The notes: generated by a model from the letters alone, not told the origin. DNA of 9,699 bases from JAZLGI01 sp045616225 (GCA_045616225.1 JAZLGI010000097.1:1-9699), one strand, 5' to 3'. Counted from the stretch's first letter, positions 1-6,368 are shown. Numbers and translations are program-made.

Positions 1-858
1 GATTATATCGAGTCTAACCTTAAAGATGAAATTCTTGTGCAGAATATAGCAAACGAAATTGGAATTTCTGCTCTGTATTTGCAGCAAGGTTTTTCTTGTG
101 TTACGGGAAGCTCGATCTTTGAATACATCAGGGGAAGAAGATTATATCAAGCTGCTTTAGACTTACAAAGCACTGACGCAAAAATAATTGATATTGCCTT
201 GGACTTTGGATATGAAACAGCTGAAAGTTTTACTAAGGCATTTAGCAAATTACATGGTGTAAGTCCAAGTATGGTTAGGCAGGGTGCTCCGATTAAAGTT
301 TATGTTCCGTTCAAAGTTAGGTTAGAAGTTCAGGGAGGAAATCAAATGAATTGTAAAATTGCAAAAATGTTTGGGTTTAAAGTAATCGGTTTTGAAAAAG
401 TTTTTTCATCAGAAACATCGTATGAAGAGATTCCTAAATTCTGGGATGAAATATGTGAAAAATATGCTAACAATATTTATCAGGGTAATGCTCCTGAAAA
501 TGACTTTGAACAGGCTATTATTGACAACTGTATTGGTGAATATGGAGTTTGTATTGATGACATGGGAGAAAACAAATTTAGATACCTTATTGCCGGAAAG
601 TATACAGGTGGAAAAGTCCCAGAAGGTATGACTCTTTATGAATTTCCTAGTTGTGAATGGGCTGTGTTTGATTGTATTGGAGCTTTGCCAGAGGCACTGC
701 AGACTGTAAACACAAGAATATTTAAAGAATGGCTTCCTGGTAATGAAGAATTTGAGCTATGTGGTAATTCAACTGTGGAATGGTACAACTGTATCAATGG
801 TGAAAAAACAGATCCAGATTATCATAGTGCAATCTGGATTCCTGTGAAGAGAAAATAA
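1..858 (+). CDS. AraC-family regulator with GyrI-like effector domain (5' partial)
   Basis: The frame is open from base 1, so the gene starts left of the window; the first in-frame GTG (base 37) lies inside the first HTH and is not the true start. Visible residues 1-100 form the AraC DNA-binding domain: two helix-turn-helix units with family signatures FEYIRGRRL, IIDIALDFGYETAESFTKAF and HGVSPS. From about residue 116 (MNCKIAKMFGFKVIGFEKVF) to the end is a GyrI-like/effector-binding domain, closing in the family-typical IWIPVKRK. Such fusions are SoxS/Rob-like cytoplasmic activators in which the second domain binds small hydrophobic ligands and controls efflux or stress genes; the ligand here is unknown. 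About 10-20 N-terminal residues should be missing. It is transcribed alone and ends at a terminator. Confidence 0.9.
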   Translation, partial: DYIESNLKDEILVQNIANEIGISALYLQQGFSCVTGSSIFEYIRGRRLYQAALDLQSTDAKIIDIALDFGYETAESFTKAFSKLHGVSPSMVRQGAPIKVYVPFKVRLEVQGGNQMNCKIAKMFGFKVIGFEKVFSSETSYEEIPKFWDEICEKYANNIYQGNAPENDFEQAIIDNCIGEYGVCIDDMGENKFRYLIAGKYTGGKVPEGMTLYEFPSCEWAVFDCIGALPEALQTVNTRIFKEWLPGNEEFELCGNSTVEWYNCINGEKTDPDYHSAIWIPVKRK

Positions 859-866
859 AAAGTAAA

Positions 867-903
867 CCCCAGTTTGCCAATTCGGCATACTGGGGCTTTT
901 TCT
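867..903 (+). terminator. Rho-independent terminator after the AraC-type gene
   Basis: CCCCAGT (867-873) pairs with ACTGGGG (889-895) and TGCC pairs with GGCA inside it, with one T:T mismatch and an AATTC loop. The stem is followed by CTTTTTCT. It starts 8 nt after the stop codon. Confidence 0.9.
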
Positions 904-913
904 ATATTCAGAC

Positions 914-993
914 AAAAAAAATACTAATCACTTTCGGTGGGTCCCAATTAACCCTTCGATGCCCAATTGCACCTAAACACTCATGATTAGCAT
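914..993 (-). terminator. Structured terminator-like element after the peptide genes
   Basis: Read on the minus strand, ATGCTAATCA (993-984) pairs with TGATTAGTAT (930-921), ten pairs with one G:T, and is followed by a T8 tract (921-914). The 53-nt interior can fold further: GGTG with CACC, and CAATT with AATTG; the heptamer CCCAATT appears twice on the plus strand. Position and T-tract fit a terminator for the minus-strand peptide genes. The large branched interior is unusual for a simple terminator, so a recombination site or mobile-element end is an alternative. Confidence 0.55.
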
Positions 994-1034
994 TTATACT
1001 TTACACTTATGTAGTAATAATGTCAACGGAAAAT

Positions 1035-1217
1035 TTATTCAACTTTGAGTGATGGCTCATACAAAGGCTCCCAAGCGCCACCTTGCCCATAATCTCTCCA
1101 ATCATACTGCAAACCACCAGTAACCTGCTTAAGCTCTTCTTCTGTAAGCTCAGCAAGTTTCTGACTCAGCACTGTGTACTCATTCTTTATCTGTTCAAGT
1201 TCTTCTTTTGTTTTCAT
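1035..1217 (-). CDS. Double-glycine leader peptide 1 (candidate bacteriocin/RiPP precursor)
   Basis: A 60-residue peptide with a charged amphipathic leader (residues 1-35) ending KLAELTEEELKQVTGG, the form cut by C39 peptidase-containing ABC exporters. The predicted core (25 residues, beginning LQYDWRDYGQGG) has no cysteine but is rich in Trp and Tyr (2 W, 3 Y) and acidic residues; that suits a linear class II peptide, a pheromone or an aromatic-crosslinked RiPP, and nothing in the window decides between them. The first 18 nt equal those of the two upstream peptide genes, and the leader is nearly the same as that of peptide 2. Last of three; 58 nt separate it from peptide 2. The ribosome site is weak (GTTTAAGAATT before ATG). 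No exporter or immunity gene is recognised nearby. Confidence 0.75.
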   Translation of the reverse strand: MKTKEELEQIKNEYTVLSQKLAELTEEELKQVTGGLQYDWRDYGQGGAWEPLYEPSLKVE

Positions 1218-1275
1218 AATTCTTAAACATCTACCGTTAGCATTTTAGTCGATCAAACTCAGAACCACTTGTGAT

Positions 1276-1488
1276 TTATTTGTTTTTAGGACAATCAATA
1301 CACTCCAAATTTTGTCCTCTATTCCAATAATCACACGTTGTGACGGTAGTACTATATCTCATACTACATCCTCCAAACTCCCAACCGCCACTAACAATTT
1401 TCAACTCATCCTCAGTCAGTTCTGCAAGCTTCCTGTTTAGCTCTGTATACTCTTCTTTTATTTGTTTCTGTTCTTCTTTTGTTTTCAT
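1276..1488 (-). CDS. Double-glycine leader peptide 2, Cys-rich core (candidate bacteriocin/RiPP precursor)
   Basis: A 70-residue peptide. The ATG at 1488 is chosen because MKTKEEQKQIK matches the start of its neighbours; the open frame extends upstream to 1620, but that part overlaps peptide 3 in another frame. Leader residues 1-35 end in AELTEDELKIVSGG. The 35-residue core has four cysteines (C41, C52, C63, C66) and a short basic tail (CPKNK), so two disulfides or thioether modification are possible. It starts 10 nt after the stop of peptide 3, consistent with co-transcription. The leader is about 75% identical by eye to that of peptide 1, while the cores are unrelated, the usual picture for precursors sharing one maturation and export machine. 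That machine is not in the window. Confidence 0.75.
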   Translation of the reverse strand: MKTKEEQKQIKEEYTELNRKLAELTEDELKIVSGGWEFGGCSMRYSTTVTTCDYWNRGQNLECIDCPKNK

Positions 1489-1498
1489 GCTAATCAAC

Positions 1499-1669
1499 CT
1501 ATCTCTGAGGATCCTTACAAGTAATGGTATTTGGCTCTCCTTCAGTGGAAATAAATGTCGAATTCTCTTTGATATTAAACAAATCAAAGTTTTCAGAGCT
1601 GTCCAATCCGTTGCCACCACCGACTACTTGTGAGAGTTCTTCATTATTTAATTCTTCTTTTGTTTTCAT
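1499..1669 (-). CDS. Double-glycine leader peptide 3, short leader (candidate precursor)
   Basis: A 56-residue ORF found by reading upstream of peptide 2. It starts with the same 18 nt (MKTKEE) and has a compact 18-residue leader, MKTKEELNNEELSQVVGG, which is a classical class II double-glycine leader. Compared with its neighbours it lacks the central block (NEYTxLxxKLAEL). The core of 38 residues (from GNGLDSSENFDLF to TCKDPQR) is acidic and polar with a single Cys. A ribosome site AAGGA (AAAAAAGGATAAATT) lies just before the ATG. First of the three peptides, 57 nt after the Cys-rich gene. The reading is secure; export and maturation are inferred from the leader only. Confidence 0.72.
   Translation of the reverse strand: MKTKEELNNEELSQVVGGGNGLDSSENFDLFNIKENSTFISTEGEPNTITCKDPQR
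1652..1669 (-). repeat. 18-bp identical start block of the three peptide genes (copy 1)
   Basis: ATGAAAACAAAAGAAGAA occurs exactly at the start of all three peptide genes: 1669-1652, 1488-1471 and 1217-1200 on the minus strand. It shows that the three genes arose by duplication, with the leader start conserved and the cores diverged. Confidence 0.9.
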
Positions 1670-1687
1670 AATTTATCCTTTTTTCTA

Positions 1688-1693
1688 ATTATA
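1688..1693 (-). promoter_or_regulatory. -10 element of a possible promoter for the peptide genes
   Basis: On the minus strand TATAAT (1693-1688) lies 18 nt before the ATG of peptide 3, between the stop of the Cys-rich gene and the peptides. No good -35 hexamer is seen 17 bp upstream, so this may be an activator-dependent or chance site. If real, the peptides can be expressed apart from DUF4186. Confidence 0.4.
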
Positions 1694-1726
1694 CGATTGG
1701 TGATGAAAAACGGCTACTTTTCAATT

Positions 1727-1936
1727 TCAGCTGAATTTCATTTCCTTCATATCAAGTTTTTGCCTGCAGGCATAGTCCCGGGCAAGACACTTTCCGTCAA
1801 AGCTGTTTACACAGTTTTCTGAACACAGAAGATCCTCTTTGCCTTCTTCTATTTTCTCAATTTCTTCATCAAGTTCTCTATAGAACCTTCTGTCCTTTTC
1901 TTCTTCTTTTTTCCAGAATTCTTCAACTTTATCCAT
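1727..1936 (-). CDS. Small Cys-containing protein of unknown function
   Basis: A 69-residue protein I cannot assign to a family. Residues 1-35 are very charged and predicted helical (EFWKKEEEKDRRFYRELDEE), probably an amphipathic helix or short coiled coil. The C-terminal part has four cysteines, C38, C42, C50 and C57, around an NSFDGKC motif, compatible with one metal site or two disulfides. There is no Gly-Gly leader, signal peptide or membrane segment. Its ATG begins 2 nt after the DUF4186 stop, so the two are almost certainly co-transcribed and perhaps translationally coupled. The peptide genes follow 57 nt downstream. A partner or accessory protein for DUF4186 is possible. Confidence 0.6.
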   Translation of the reverse strand: MDKVEEFWKKEEEKDRRFYRELDEEIEKIEEGKEDLLCSENCVNSFDGKCLARDYACRQKLDMKEMKFS

Positions 1937-1938
1937 AT

Positions 1939-2307
1939 TTAATAATTGTAACTTTTCCTATAATCCCGTTCAATCCATACCATAAGAAGATTCACAATTC
2001 TGTTAATCTCATCTTCGGTCATGGCCCTATCCAATGGAACTTTGTACCACTTGTTCAAGCATCCCCTACAGCAACAGGCACAAGCATGTTGAGCCTTAAA
2101 TACAGGATGACCATGCATTGGGGTCTGTTTTCCATCATTAAACGGATTTTTAGGAGCAACACGTGTTCTGATGAAGTCCTGGGCATGCTTTCTTATTTCA
2201 TCCATTCCCACTTTGTCTATATATGCTCTGTCTTCCGGAGATAAATGAAATCTTCTGCGAAATGAGGATTTATTAAGCTTTTCAAGTGCTTCATCTATGG
2301 TCTGCAT
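1939..2307 (-). CDS. DUF4186 family protein
   Basis: A 122-residue protein matching the DUF4186 family as I recall it. Signatures are FHLSPEDRAYIDKVG, the HAQDFIRTRVAP block, NDGKQTPMHGHPVFKAQHAC and CRGCLNKW, followed by a helix with LLMVWIERDY. The dense cysteine group (C76, C78, C79, C80, C83) next to His74 looks like a metal- or cofactor-binding or catalytic site. The family's biochemical role is not known to me. Length is full for the family. It is first in the minus-strand run and its promoter sits almost on the start codon. The family is usually a scattered single gene; its position before peptide precursors is noted as a finding and does not establish a function. Confidence 0.8.
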   Translation of the reverse strand: MQTIDEALEKLNKSSFRRRFHLSPEDRAYIDKVGMDEIRKHAQDFIRTRVAPKNPFNDGKQTPMHGHPVFKAQHACACCCRGCLNKWYKVPLDRAMTEDEINRIVNLLMVWIERDYRKSYNY

Positions 2308-2316
2308 ACAGCTTGG

Positions 2317-2345
2317 ATTATAACACAGAAAAATTTTTTCGTTAA
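2317..2345 (-). promoter_or_regulatory. Promoter of the DUF4186 run, near-leaderless
   Basis: On the minus strand: -35 TTAACG (2345-2340), a 17-bp spacer, and an extended -10 TGTTATAAT with TATAAT at 2322-2317. The predicted start of transcription falls within about 3 nt of the ATG at 2307, and no Shine-Dalgarno sequence is present, so the message may be leaderless. Confidence 0.6.
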
Positions 2346-2388
2346 AACTGCCTCAACTTGTCCGCTTGGTGATGAAGAGGTAAAAAGA

Positions 2389-2814
2389 ATGACTGAAACA
2401 GACAAAAGAAAAATTGATGAACTTCGCCTTCAAGGCCTTGGATATCTGGCAATATCACAGCAGACAGGACTTGCAAAAAGCTCAATTGCATATTACTGCC
2501 AGACTCATAGCATTGTTGAAAGCCAAACCAAAGAGATAGAAGAAACTCCATCTAATACCAGATGCCGCTATTGTGGCCGTCTTTTACATCACACCAAAGG
2601 CAAAAAGAATAAAGTCTTCTGCTCCCAGACCTGTCGTCTATCTTGGTGGGCAGATCATCCAGAACTTAAAAACAAAAAAGCCTTTTACCAATACAGGTGC
2701 CCTATTTGCAACAAGACTTTCAAGGCTTATGGCAACAACCATAGAAAATACTGCAGTCGCTCTTGCTACCTCAAAGCACGTTACGGAGAAAATCATGACA
2801 CAAGAGCAGTTTGA
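2389..2814 (+). CDS. HTH/double zinc-ribbon accessory protein of the recombinase module (copy A)
   Basis: A 141-residue protein. Residues 5-40 form a Hin/Myb-like helix-turn-helix (IDELRLQGLGYLAISQQTGL, then SSIAYYCQTH). Two zinc ribbons follow: C59-x2-C62 with C78-x3-C82, and C104-x2-C107 with C122-x3-C126, both with a CSxxC half. It is a likely cytoplasmic DNA-binding protein. Similar small HTH/zinc proteins sit before large serine recombinases in Clostridia-type elements, so a role in controlling expression or directionality is inferred. A ribosome site (GAAGAGG) lies about 8 nt before the ATG. Its 3' end overlaps the next small gene by 20 nt. The gene at 3033-3482 is a close tandem paralogue. 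Confidence 0.75.
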   Translation: MTETDKRKIDELRLQGLGYLAISQQTGLAKSSIAYYCQTHSIVESQTKEIEETPSNTRCRYCGRLLHHTKGKKNKVFCSQTCRLSWWADHPELKNKKAFYQYRCPICNKTFKAYGNNHRKYCSRSCYLKARYGENHDTRAV

Positions 2815-2944
2815 AAATGAGAAAAAGTACACTGTTTCACTTCATTTTGTTGAGCAGATGGCACGCAAGAAGATCATTACAAAAGAAGAATTAGAAGTTT
2901 GCAAGCAGTATTTGCAAGATAAGTACAAACCTCTCATCTTTTAA
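2795..2944 (+). CDS. SHOCT-like mini-protein of the recombinase module
   Basis: A 49-residue protein starting MTQEQFENEKKYTVSL. The open frame runs upstream to 2573, but that part overlaps the HTH/zinc gene; the ATG at 2795 has a good ribosome site (GGAGAAAATC) and begins a conserved small-protein pattern. The second half (MARKKIITKEELEVCKQYL) is a two-helix SHOCT-like unit with the typical 'G/K-I-IT-EE' turn, and the protein ends DKYKPLIF. Proteins of this form often precede serine recombinases in Clostridia; I know of no proven function. It overlaps the upstream gene by 20 nt, implying coupled translation. There is no second copy after the duplicated HTH/zinc gene. Confidence 0.65.
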   Translation: MTQEQFENEKKYTVSLHFVEQMARKKIITKEELEVCKQYLQDKYKPLIF

Positions 2945-2946
2945 TG

Positions 2947-3011
2947 CCTAATTCCTTTAAATAACTAGACTTAGTACAAACTTTAGTCCATTGTTTGACA
3001 AAAGGAGAAAT
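2947..3011 (+). repeat. Intergenic direct repeat of the recombinase module, copy 1
   Basis: About 63 bp repeated at 3478-3540. Shared blocks include CCTAATTCCTTTA, ACTAGACTTAGT and CTTTAGTCCATTGTTTG. ACTAGACTTAGT is a small dyad (ACTA/TAGT), and CAAAC...GTTTG flanks the second block here. Each copy sits just before the ribosome site of the next gene, so it could be an operator or recombinase-binding site as well as a duplication relic. A weaker third version may lie at 2348-2372 (CAACTTGTCC, GCTTGG). Confidence 0.8.
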
Positions 3012-3032
3012 CATAAAAGAAGGAGTAAAAAC

Positions 3033-3482
3033 ATGACTGAAAGATACGAAAACGAAATAATCCGACTTAGACAACAAGGCCTTGGCTATCAGGCAATTGC
3101 CTACCAAATGGGTCTTCCAAAAAGCACGATTGCTTATTATTGTCAAACTCACAACATTGAAAAAATCCAGAAACAAGAAGTAAAGGAAAAGGTAGAGGTA
3201 GAGAGAAAAACCTCTGAAAGACCCAGATGCCGATATTGTGGCCGTGTTTTATATCACACAAGTGGCAAAAAACATAAACTTTTCTGCTCCCAGACCTGTC
3301 GCCTAACATGGTGGGCAGAACATCCGGAACTTAAAAACAGAAAAACCTTTTACCAATACAGGTGTCCTATTTGTAACAAAACATTCAAGGCTTACGGCAA
3401 TAACCACAGAAAGTACTGCAGTCGCGCTTGTTACCTTATAGCTCGATACGGAGAAAAGAAATCTCGCAAGAAATCGGCCTAA
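3033..3482 (+). CDS. HTH/double zinc-ribbon accessory protein (copy B)
   Basis: A 149-residue paralogue of the gene at 2389-2814. The start at 3033 is chosen over 2991 because it aligns with copy A (MTxRY/MTETD) and follows AAGGAGTAAAAAC. The HTH covers residues 6-40 (LRQQGLGYQAIAYQMGLPKS). The linker is longer and more charged than in copy A (KQEVKEKVEVERK). Zinc ligands are C66, C69, C85, C89 and C111, C114, C129, C133, all kept. From the first ribbon onward the two copies are nearly identical, ending in a basic tail (RYGEKKSRKKSA). Retention of every Cys and of the recognition region suggests both copies are functional, perhaps each serving one of the two recombinases downstream. Confidence 0.75.
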   Translation: MTERYENEIIRLRQQGLGYQAIAYQMGLPKSTIAYYCQTHNIEKIQKQEVKEKVEVERKTSERPRCRYCGRVLYHTSGKKHKLFCSQTCRLTWWAEHPELKNRKTFYQYRCPICNKTFKAYGNNHRKYCSRACYLIARYGEKKSRKKSA

Positions 3483-3540
3483 TTCCTTTATTAGACTAGA
3501 CTTAGTGACAACTTTAGTCCATTGTTTGCTTGGAGAAATA
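3478..3540 (+). repeat. Intergenic direct repeat of the recombinase module, copy 2
   Basis: Second copy of the 2947-3011 repeat, overlapping the stop of HTH/zinc copy B and running into the ribosome site (TTGGAGAAATA) of recombinase 1. It shows that the duplicated unit was gene plus spacer, not the gene alone. Confidence 0.8.
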
Positions 3541-3541
3541 A

Positions 3542-4843
3542 ATGAAAATAACGGTAATACCAAAGACAGTCACAACCTCAAAACGAGAAAGGGTTGCTGC
3601 CTATATAAGAGTCTCTAAATCGCTCCTCCCTGGGATGGAGTCACTGAATACACAGCTTGAGTACTACCAGAAGAAAATCACTTCAAACAGAAAATGGGAG
3701 CTTGCAGGAATATACTCAGATTCAATCTCCGGAACAAACACAAATCATCGTCCTGGGTTCAAGCGTCTGATGAAAGACTGTCATGAAGGCAAAATTGACA
3801 GAGTCCTTACAAAATCCGTAACAAGGTTTGCAAGAAATACAGTAGACCTTTTATCCGCAGTAAGAGAACTGAAAGAACTGGGAATACCAGTAGTCTTTGA
3901 AAAAGATGACGTTGATACAATGACTAGTACTGGTGAGCTTGTACTCTCCCTCCTTGCAGCCTTTGCTCAGGAAGAAGCAAGGTCAGCAAGTGAAAACAAC
4001 AAATGGATCATCAGAAAAAGATTTGAACAGGGAATCGGTGCAACTTATGCCCTCTATGGATACAACTGGGAAGATAAGAAACTGAAAATAAACCCAGAAC
4101 AAGCCCCTGTAGTAAAAGAAATCTTCTTGCGATACCTAAACGGCCAATCGCCATGTAAGATTGCACAGTCTTTAAATAAAAAAGGCATCAAATCCTTTAA
4201 GGGTGGAACCTTCAAAGAATCAGTCATCTGGGACATGCTCAGAGAAGAAAAATATACAGGAAACTCACTGCTGCAAAAAACCTTTCGTGAAAGTTACTTG
4301 ACTAAGAAAAGTGTCCCAAACAAGGGTGAACTTCCTAAGTACTATGCTCAGAATACTCACCCTGCAATCATCTCAGATAAGCTCTATGAAGCTGTGCAAA
4401 AAGAAATAGCAAAAAGATGTGAAAAAGGATATCTGGCTAACTCAAGTATCTCCTTTAACCCCTTTACAGGAAAAGTAAAGTGCGCAAACTGCTCAAGATC
4501 CTACAGACGCCAAAGTACCACAAGAAATGGAAAGACTCGCTACATGTGGAAATGTGGCAACAGGATAGATCACCGTTATCAGGACTGTAAGAACATGAGC
4601 ATAGCAGAAACTGAGCTTTATAGGCTCACCCAGGAAGTCCTGGTATGTGATGAAATCACAAAAGAAATCGTTGATGAGAAAATCGACAAAATCCTAGTTC
4701 ACGATGATATGAAGCTTACATTCATCATGAAAAACGGAAAGCAAATAGAGAAATACTGGAAATTTAACTCTCAAAATGCAAAATATCTGGAGGAAAAATA
4801 TGGAAGGAGCCACGAAAGTAACAGTAATTCCTGCAACACTTGA
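3542..4843 (+). CDS. Large serine recombinase 1 (short form)
   Basis: A 433-residue site-specific recombinase. The resolvase domain (about 17-165) has the catalytic serine S25 in RVAAYIRVS, active-site arginines R23, R95 and R98 (SVTRFARNT) and the helix motif AFAQEEARSASENN. The recombinase domain (about 170-290) contains YGYNW, EEKYTG and THPAIIS. A zinc ribbon follows with C314-x2-C317, C338 and C349. Family members usually have 500-550 residues with a long coiled coil after the ribbon; here only about 80 residues follow the last cysteine and no coiled coil is evident, so it may depend on its partner for the synapsis or directionality functions of that motif. A ribosome site (TTGGAGAAATAA) precedes the ATG. 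Its end overlaps recombinase 2 by 44 nt. Confidence 0.92.
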   Translation: MKITVIPKTVTTSKRERVAAYIRVSKSLLPGMESLNTQLEYYQKKITSNRKWELAGIYSDSISGTNTNHRPGFKRLMKDCHEGKIDRVLTKSVTRFARNTVDLLSAVRELKELGIPVVFEKDDVDTMTSTGELVLSLLAAFAQEEARSASENNKWIIRKRFEQGIGATYALYGYNWEDKKLKINPEQAPVVKEIFLRYLNGQSPCKIAQSLNKKGIKSFKGGTFKESVIWDMLREEKYTGNSLLQKTFRESYLTKKSVPNKGELPKYYAQNTHPAIISDKLYEAVQKEIAKRCEKGYLANSSISFNPFTGKVKCANCSRSYRRQSTTRNGKTRYMWKCGNRIDHRYQDCKNMSIAETELYRLTQEVLVCDEITKEIVDEKIDKILVHDDMKLTFIMKNGKQIEKYWKFNSQNAKYLEEKYGRSHESNSNSCNT

Positions 4844-6368
4844 AAGATACACATCAAAAAAGCTTACTACAAAAAGTAAACGACGCGTTGCAGCATACGC
4901 AAGAGTCTCCACAGACTCTGATGAGCAGTACACATCTTACACAGCCCAAGTTGAGTACTACCGCTCTTACATCCAAAACCATGACAATTGGGCCTATGTA
5001 AATGTGTATGCAGATGAAGGCTTAACCGGTCTTCATATGAAAAACAGAGAAAGCTTCAATAAAATGGTAGCAGATGCAAAGAATGGTAAAATTGACCTTA
5101 TACTCTCAAAATCAATCTCCCGCTTTGCAAGAAACACAGTTGATACACTCTCCACCATAAGAAGTCTCAAAGAGCACGGAGTTGAATGCTTCTTTGAAAA
5201 AGAAAACATCTGGACCTTTGACAGTAAAAGTGAAGTAATCCTCTCAATCCTAAGCTCGCTTGCCCAGGATGAAAGTAGAAGCATCTCTGAAAACGTAAGC
5301 TGGGGTTACAAAAAGCGGTTTGCTGAAGGCAAGGTCAAAATGAGCTATGGCGTCTTTATGGGATACAAAAAAGGAAAGGACGGAAAACCTGAAATCATTG
5401 AATCAGATGCAAAAGTCATCCGATATATATACAATCAGTTCCTCAAAGGCTATACAGTCTCATGGATAGCACATGATCTGACCAAAAAGAAAATCAAAAC
5501 TCCGGGGAACAAAGAAGTTTGGCAATACTCAACTGTCTTAAGCATACTTAAAAACGAAAAATACTCAGGTGATGCAATCCTTCAGAAAACCTACAAACCA
5601 GACCTTTTATCTCATCAGAAAAGAAATGACGGTCAGGTTCAAAAATACTTTGTAGAAAACAGCCACCCTGCAATTGTAAGCAAGGAAGTCTATAAGGAAG
5701 CTCAACTCCTACTAGCAGACCAGCCTAGGCCATCCGGACCAACCTATGACAGTGTCTTCAAAAGTAAAATCATCTGTGGTACATGTGGATCAATCTACGG
5801 ACATAAAACCTGGCACACTGAGGATGTAAGGTTCAAATCCACAGGTTGGGAGTGCAACAAAAAGCACAAGAACAAAAAAGTCTGCTTAACCCCTCGCTTA
5901 AGGGATCCAGAAATAAAAGAAGCCTTCCTAAAAGCCCTGAACAAGATCATCACAAACAAAGAAAGTGTAATCCAGGATCTTAAGGAAATAGAAACGCTTG
6001 TTTGTAACACTGATGAACTTGTAAAGGAAAAAGCTACACTTGAAACAGAAAAAATGGTAGCCAGTAAAATGCTGGACAAACACATAGGATCAGAACCACT
6101 TAAGGCAGAAGACATCACAAAATACGGCCTGAATACGCTTGAGAACAAGCTGATAGCACTTCAGGAGAAAATAAACAACATAGACCACGAAATCCTCAAG
6201 AAAGACTGTAAACGCAACAGAATAAAGCACTTCATCAAAGAACTGGAAGAGAAGACGGGCCTTGTAAGCGACTTTAATGAAGACGATTTTTCAAGGCTAG
6301 TAGATCACATGACGGTCTATACAAAAAGTAAAATCACAGTCACATTCAGAGGTGGGTATGAGGTGTAA
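4800..6368 (+). CDS. Large serine recombinase 2 (with coiled coil)
   Basis: A 522-residue site-specific recombinase. The start at 4800 follows TGGAGGAAAAAT; an in-frame ATG at 4776 lacks such a site. The resolvase domain (about 28-175) has catalytic S37 in RVAAYARVS, R35, R108 and R111 (SISRFARNT) and SLAQDESRSISENVSWG. The recombinase domain (about 180-305) includes EKYSGDAILQKTY and SHPAIVS. The zinc ribbon uses C326, C329, C352 and C362. Residues about 370-480 are a Lys/Glu-rich coiled coil, and the protein ends in a short beta-rich tail (KITVTFRGGYEV). All hallmarks of an active enzyme are present. With recombinase 1 it forms a two-recombinase arrangement comparable to CcrA/CcrB, although the accessory genes point to a different lineage. 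Confidence 0.93.
   Translation: MEGATKVTVIPATLERYTSKKLTTKSKRRVAAYARVSTDSDEQYTSYTAQVEYYRSYIQNHDNWAYVNVYADEGLTGLHMKNRESFNKMVADAKNGKIDLILSKSISRFARNTVDTLSTIRSLKEHGVECFFEKENIWTFDSKSEVILSILSSLAQDESRSISENVSWGYKKRFAEGKVKMSYGVFMGYKKGKDGKPEIIESDAKVIRYIYNQFLKGYTVSWIAHDLTKKKIKTPGNKEVWQYSTVLSILKNEKYSGDAILQKTYKPDLLSHQKRNDGQVQKYFVENSHPAIVSKEVYKEAQLLLADQPRPSGPTYDSVFKSKIICGTCGSIYGHKTWHTEDVRFKSTGWECNKKHKNKKVCLTPRLRDPEIKEAFLKALNKIITNKESVIQDLKEIETLVCNTDELVKEKATLETEKMVASKMLDKHIGSEPLKAEDITKYGLNTLENKLIALQEKINNIDHEILKKDCKRNRIKHFIKELEEKTGLVSDFNEDDFSRLVDHMTVYTKSKITVTFRGGYEV

Noticed and set aside
914..993. Integron attC site (a possibility for a foldable block beside small genes)
   Set aside because: I could not find the paired RYYYAAC/GTTRRRY core sites, and no tyrosine integron integrase is present.
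1276..1620. 114-residue version of leader peptide 2
   Set aside because: The upstream 44 residues overlap leader peptide 3 in another frame; the leader homology begins exactly at the ATG at 1488.
1340..1633. 97-codon plus-strand ORF opposite the peptide genes
   Set aside because: It is antisense to two peptide genes with clear leaders; its Ser/Phe-rich product is typical of reading Glu/Lys-rich genes backwards.
2342..2551. Minus-strand ORF opposite HTH/Zn copy A
   Set aside because: It is a shadow of a conserved plus-strand gene with no ribosome site or recognisable motif.
2573..2794. Upstream extension of the SHOCT-like mini-protein
   Set aside because: It overlaps the conserved zinc ribbons of HTH/Zn copy A in another frame; the ATG at 2795 has a ribosome site and starts the conserved sequence.
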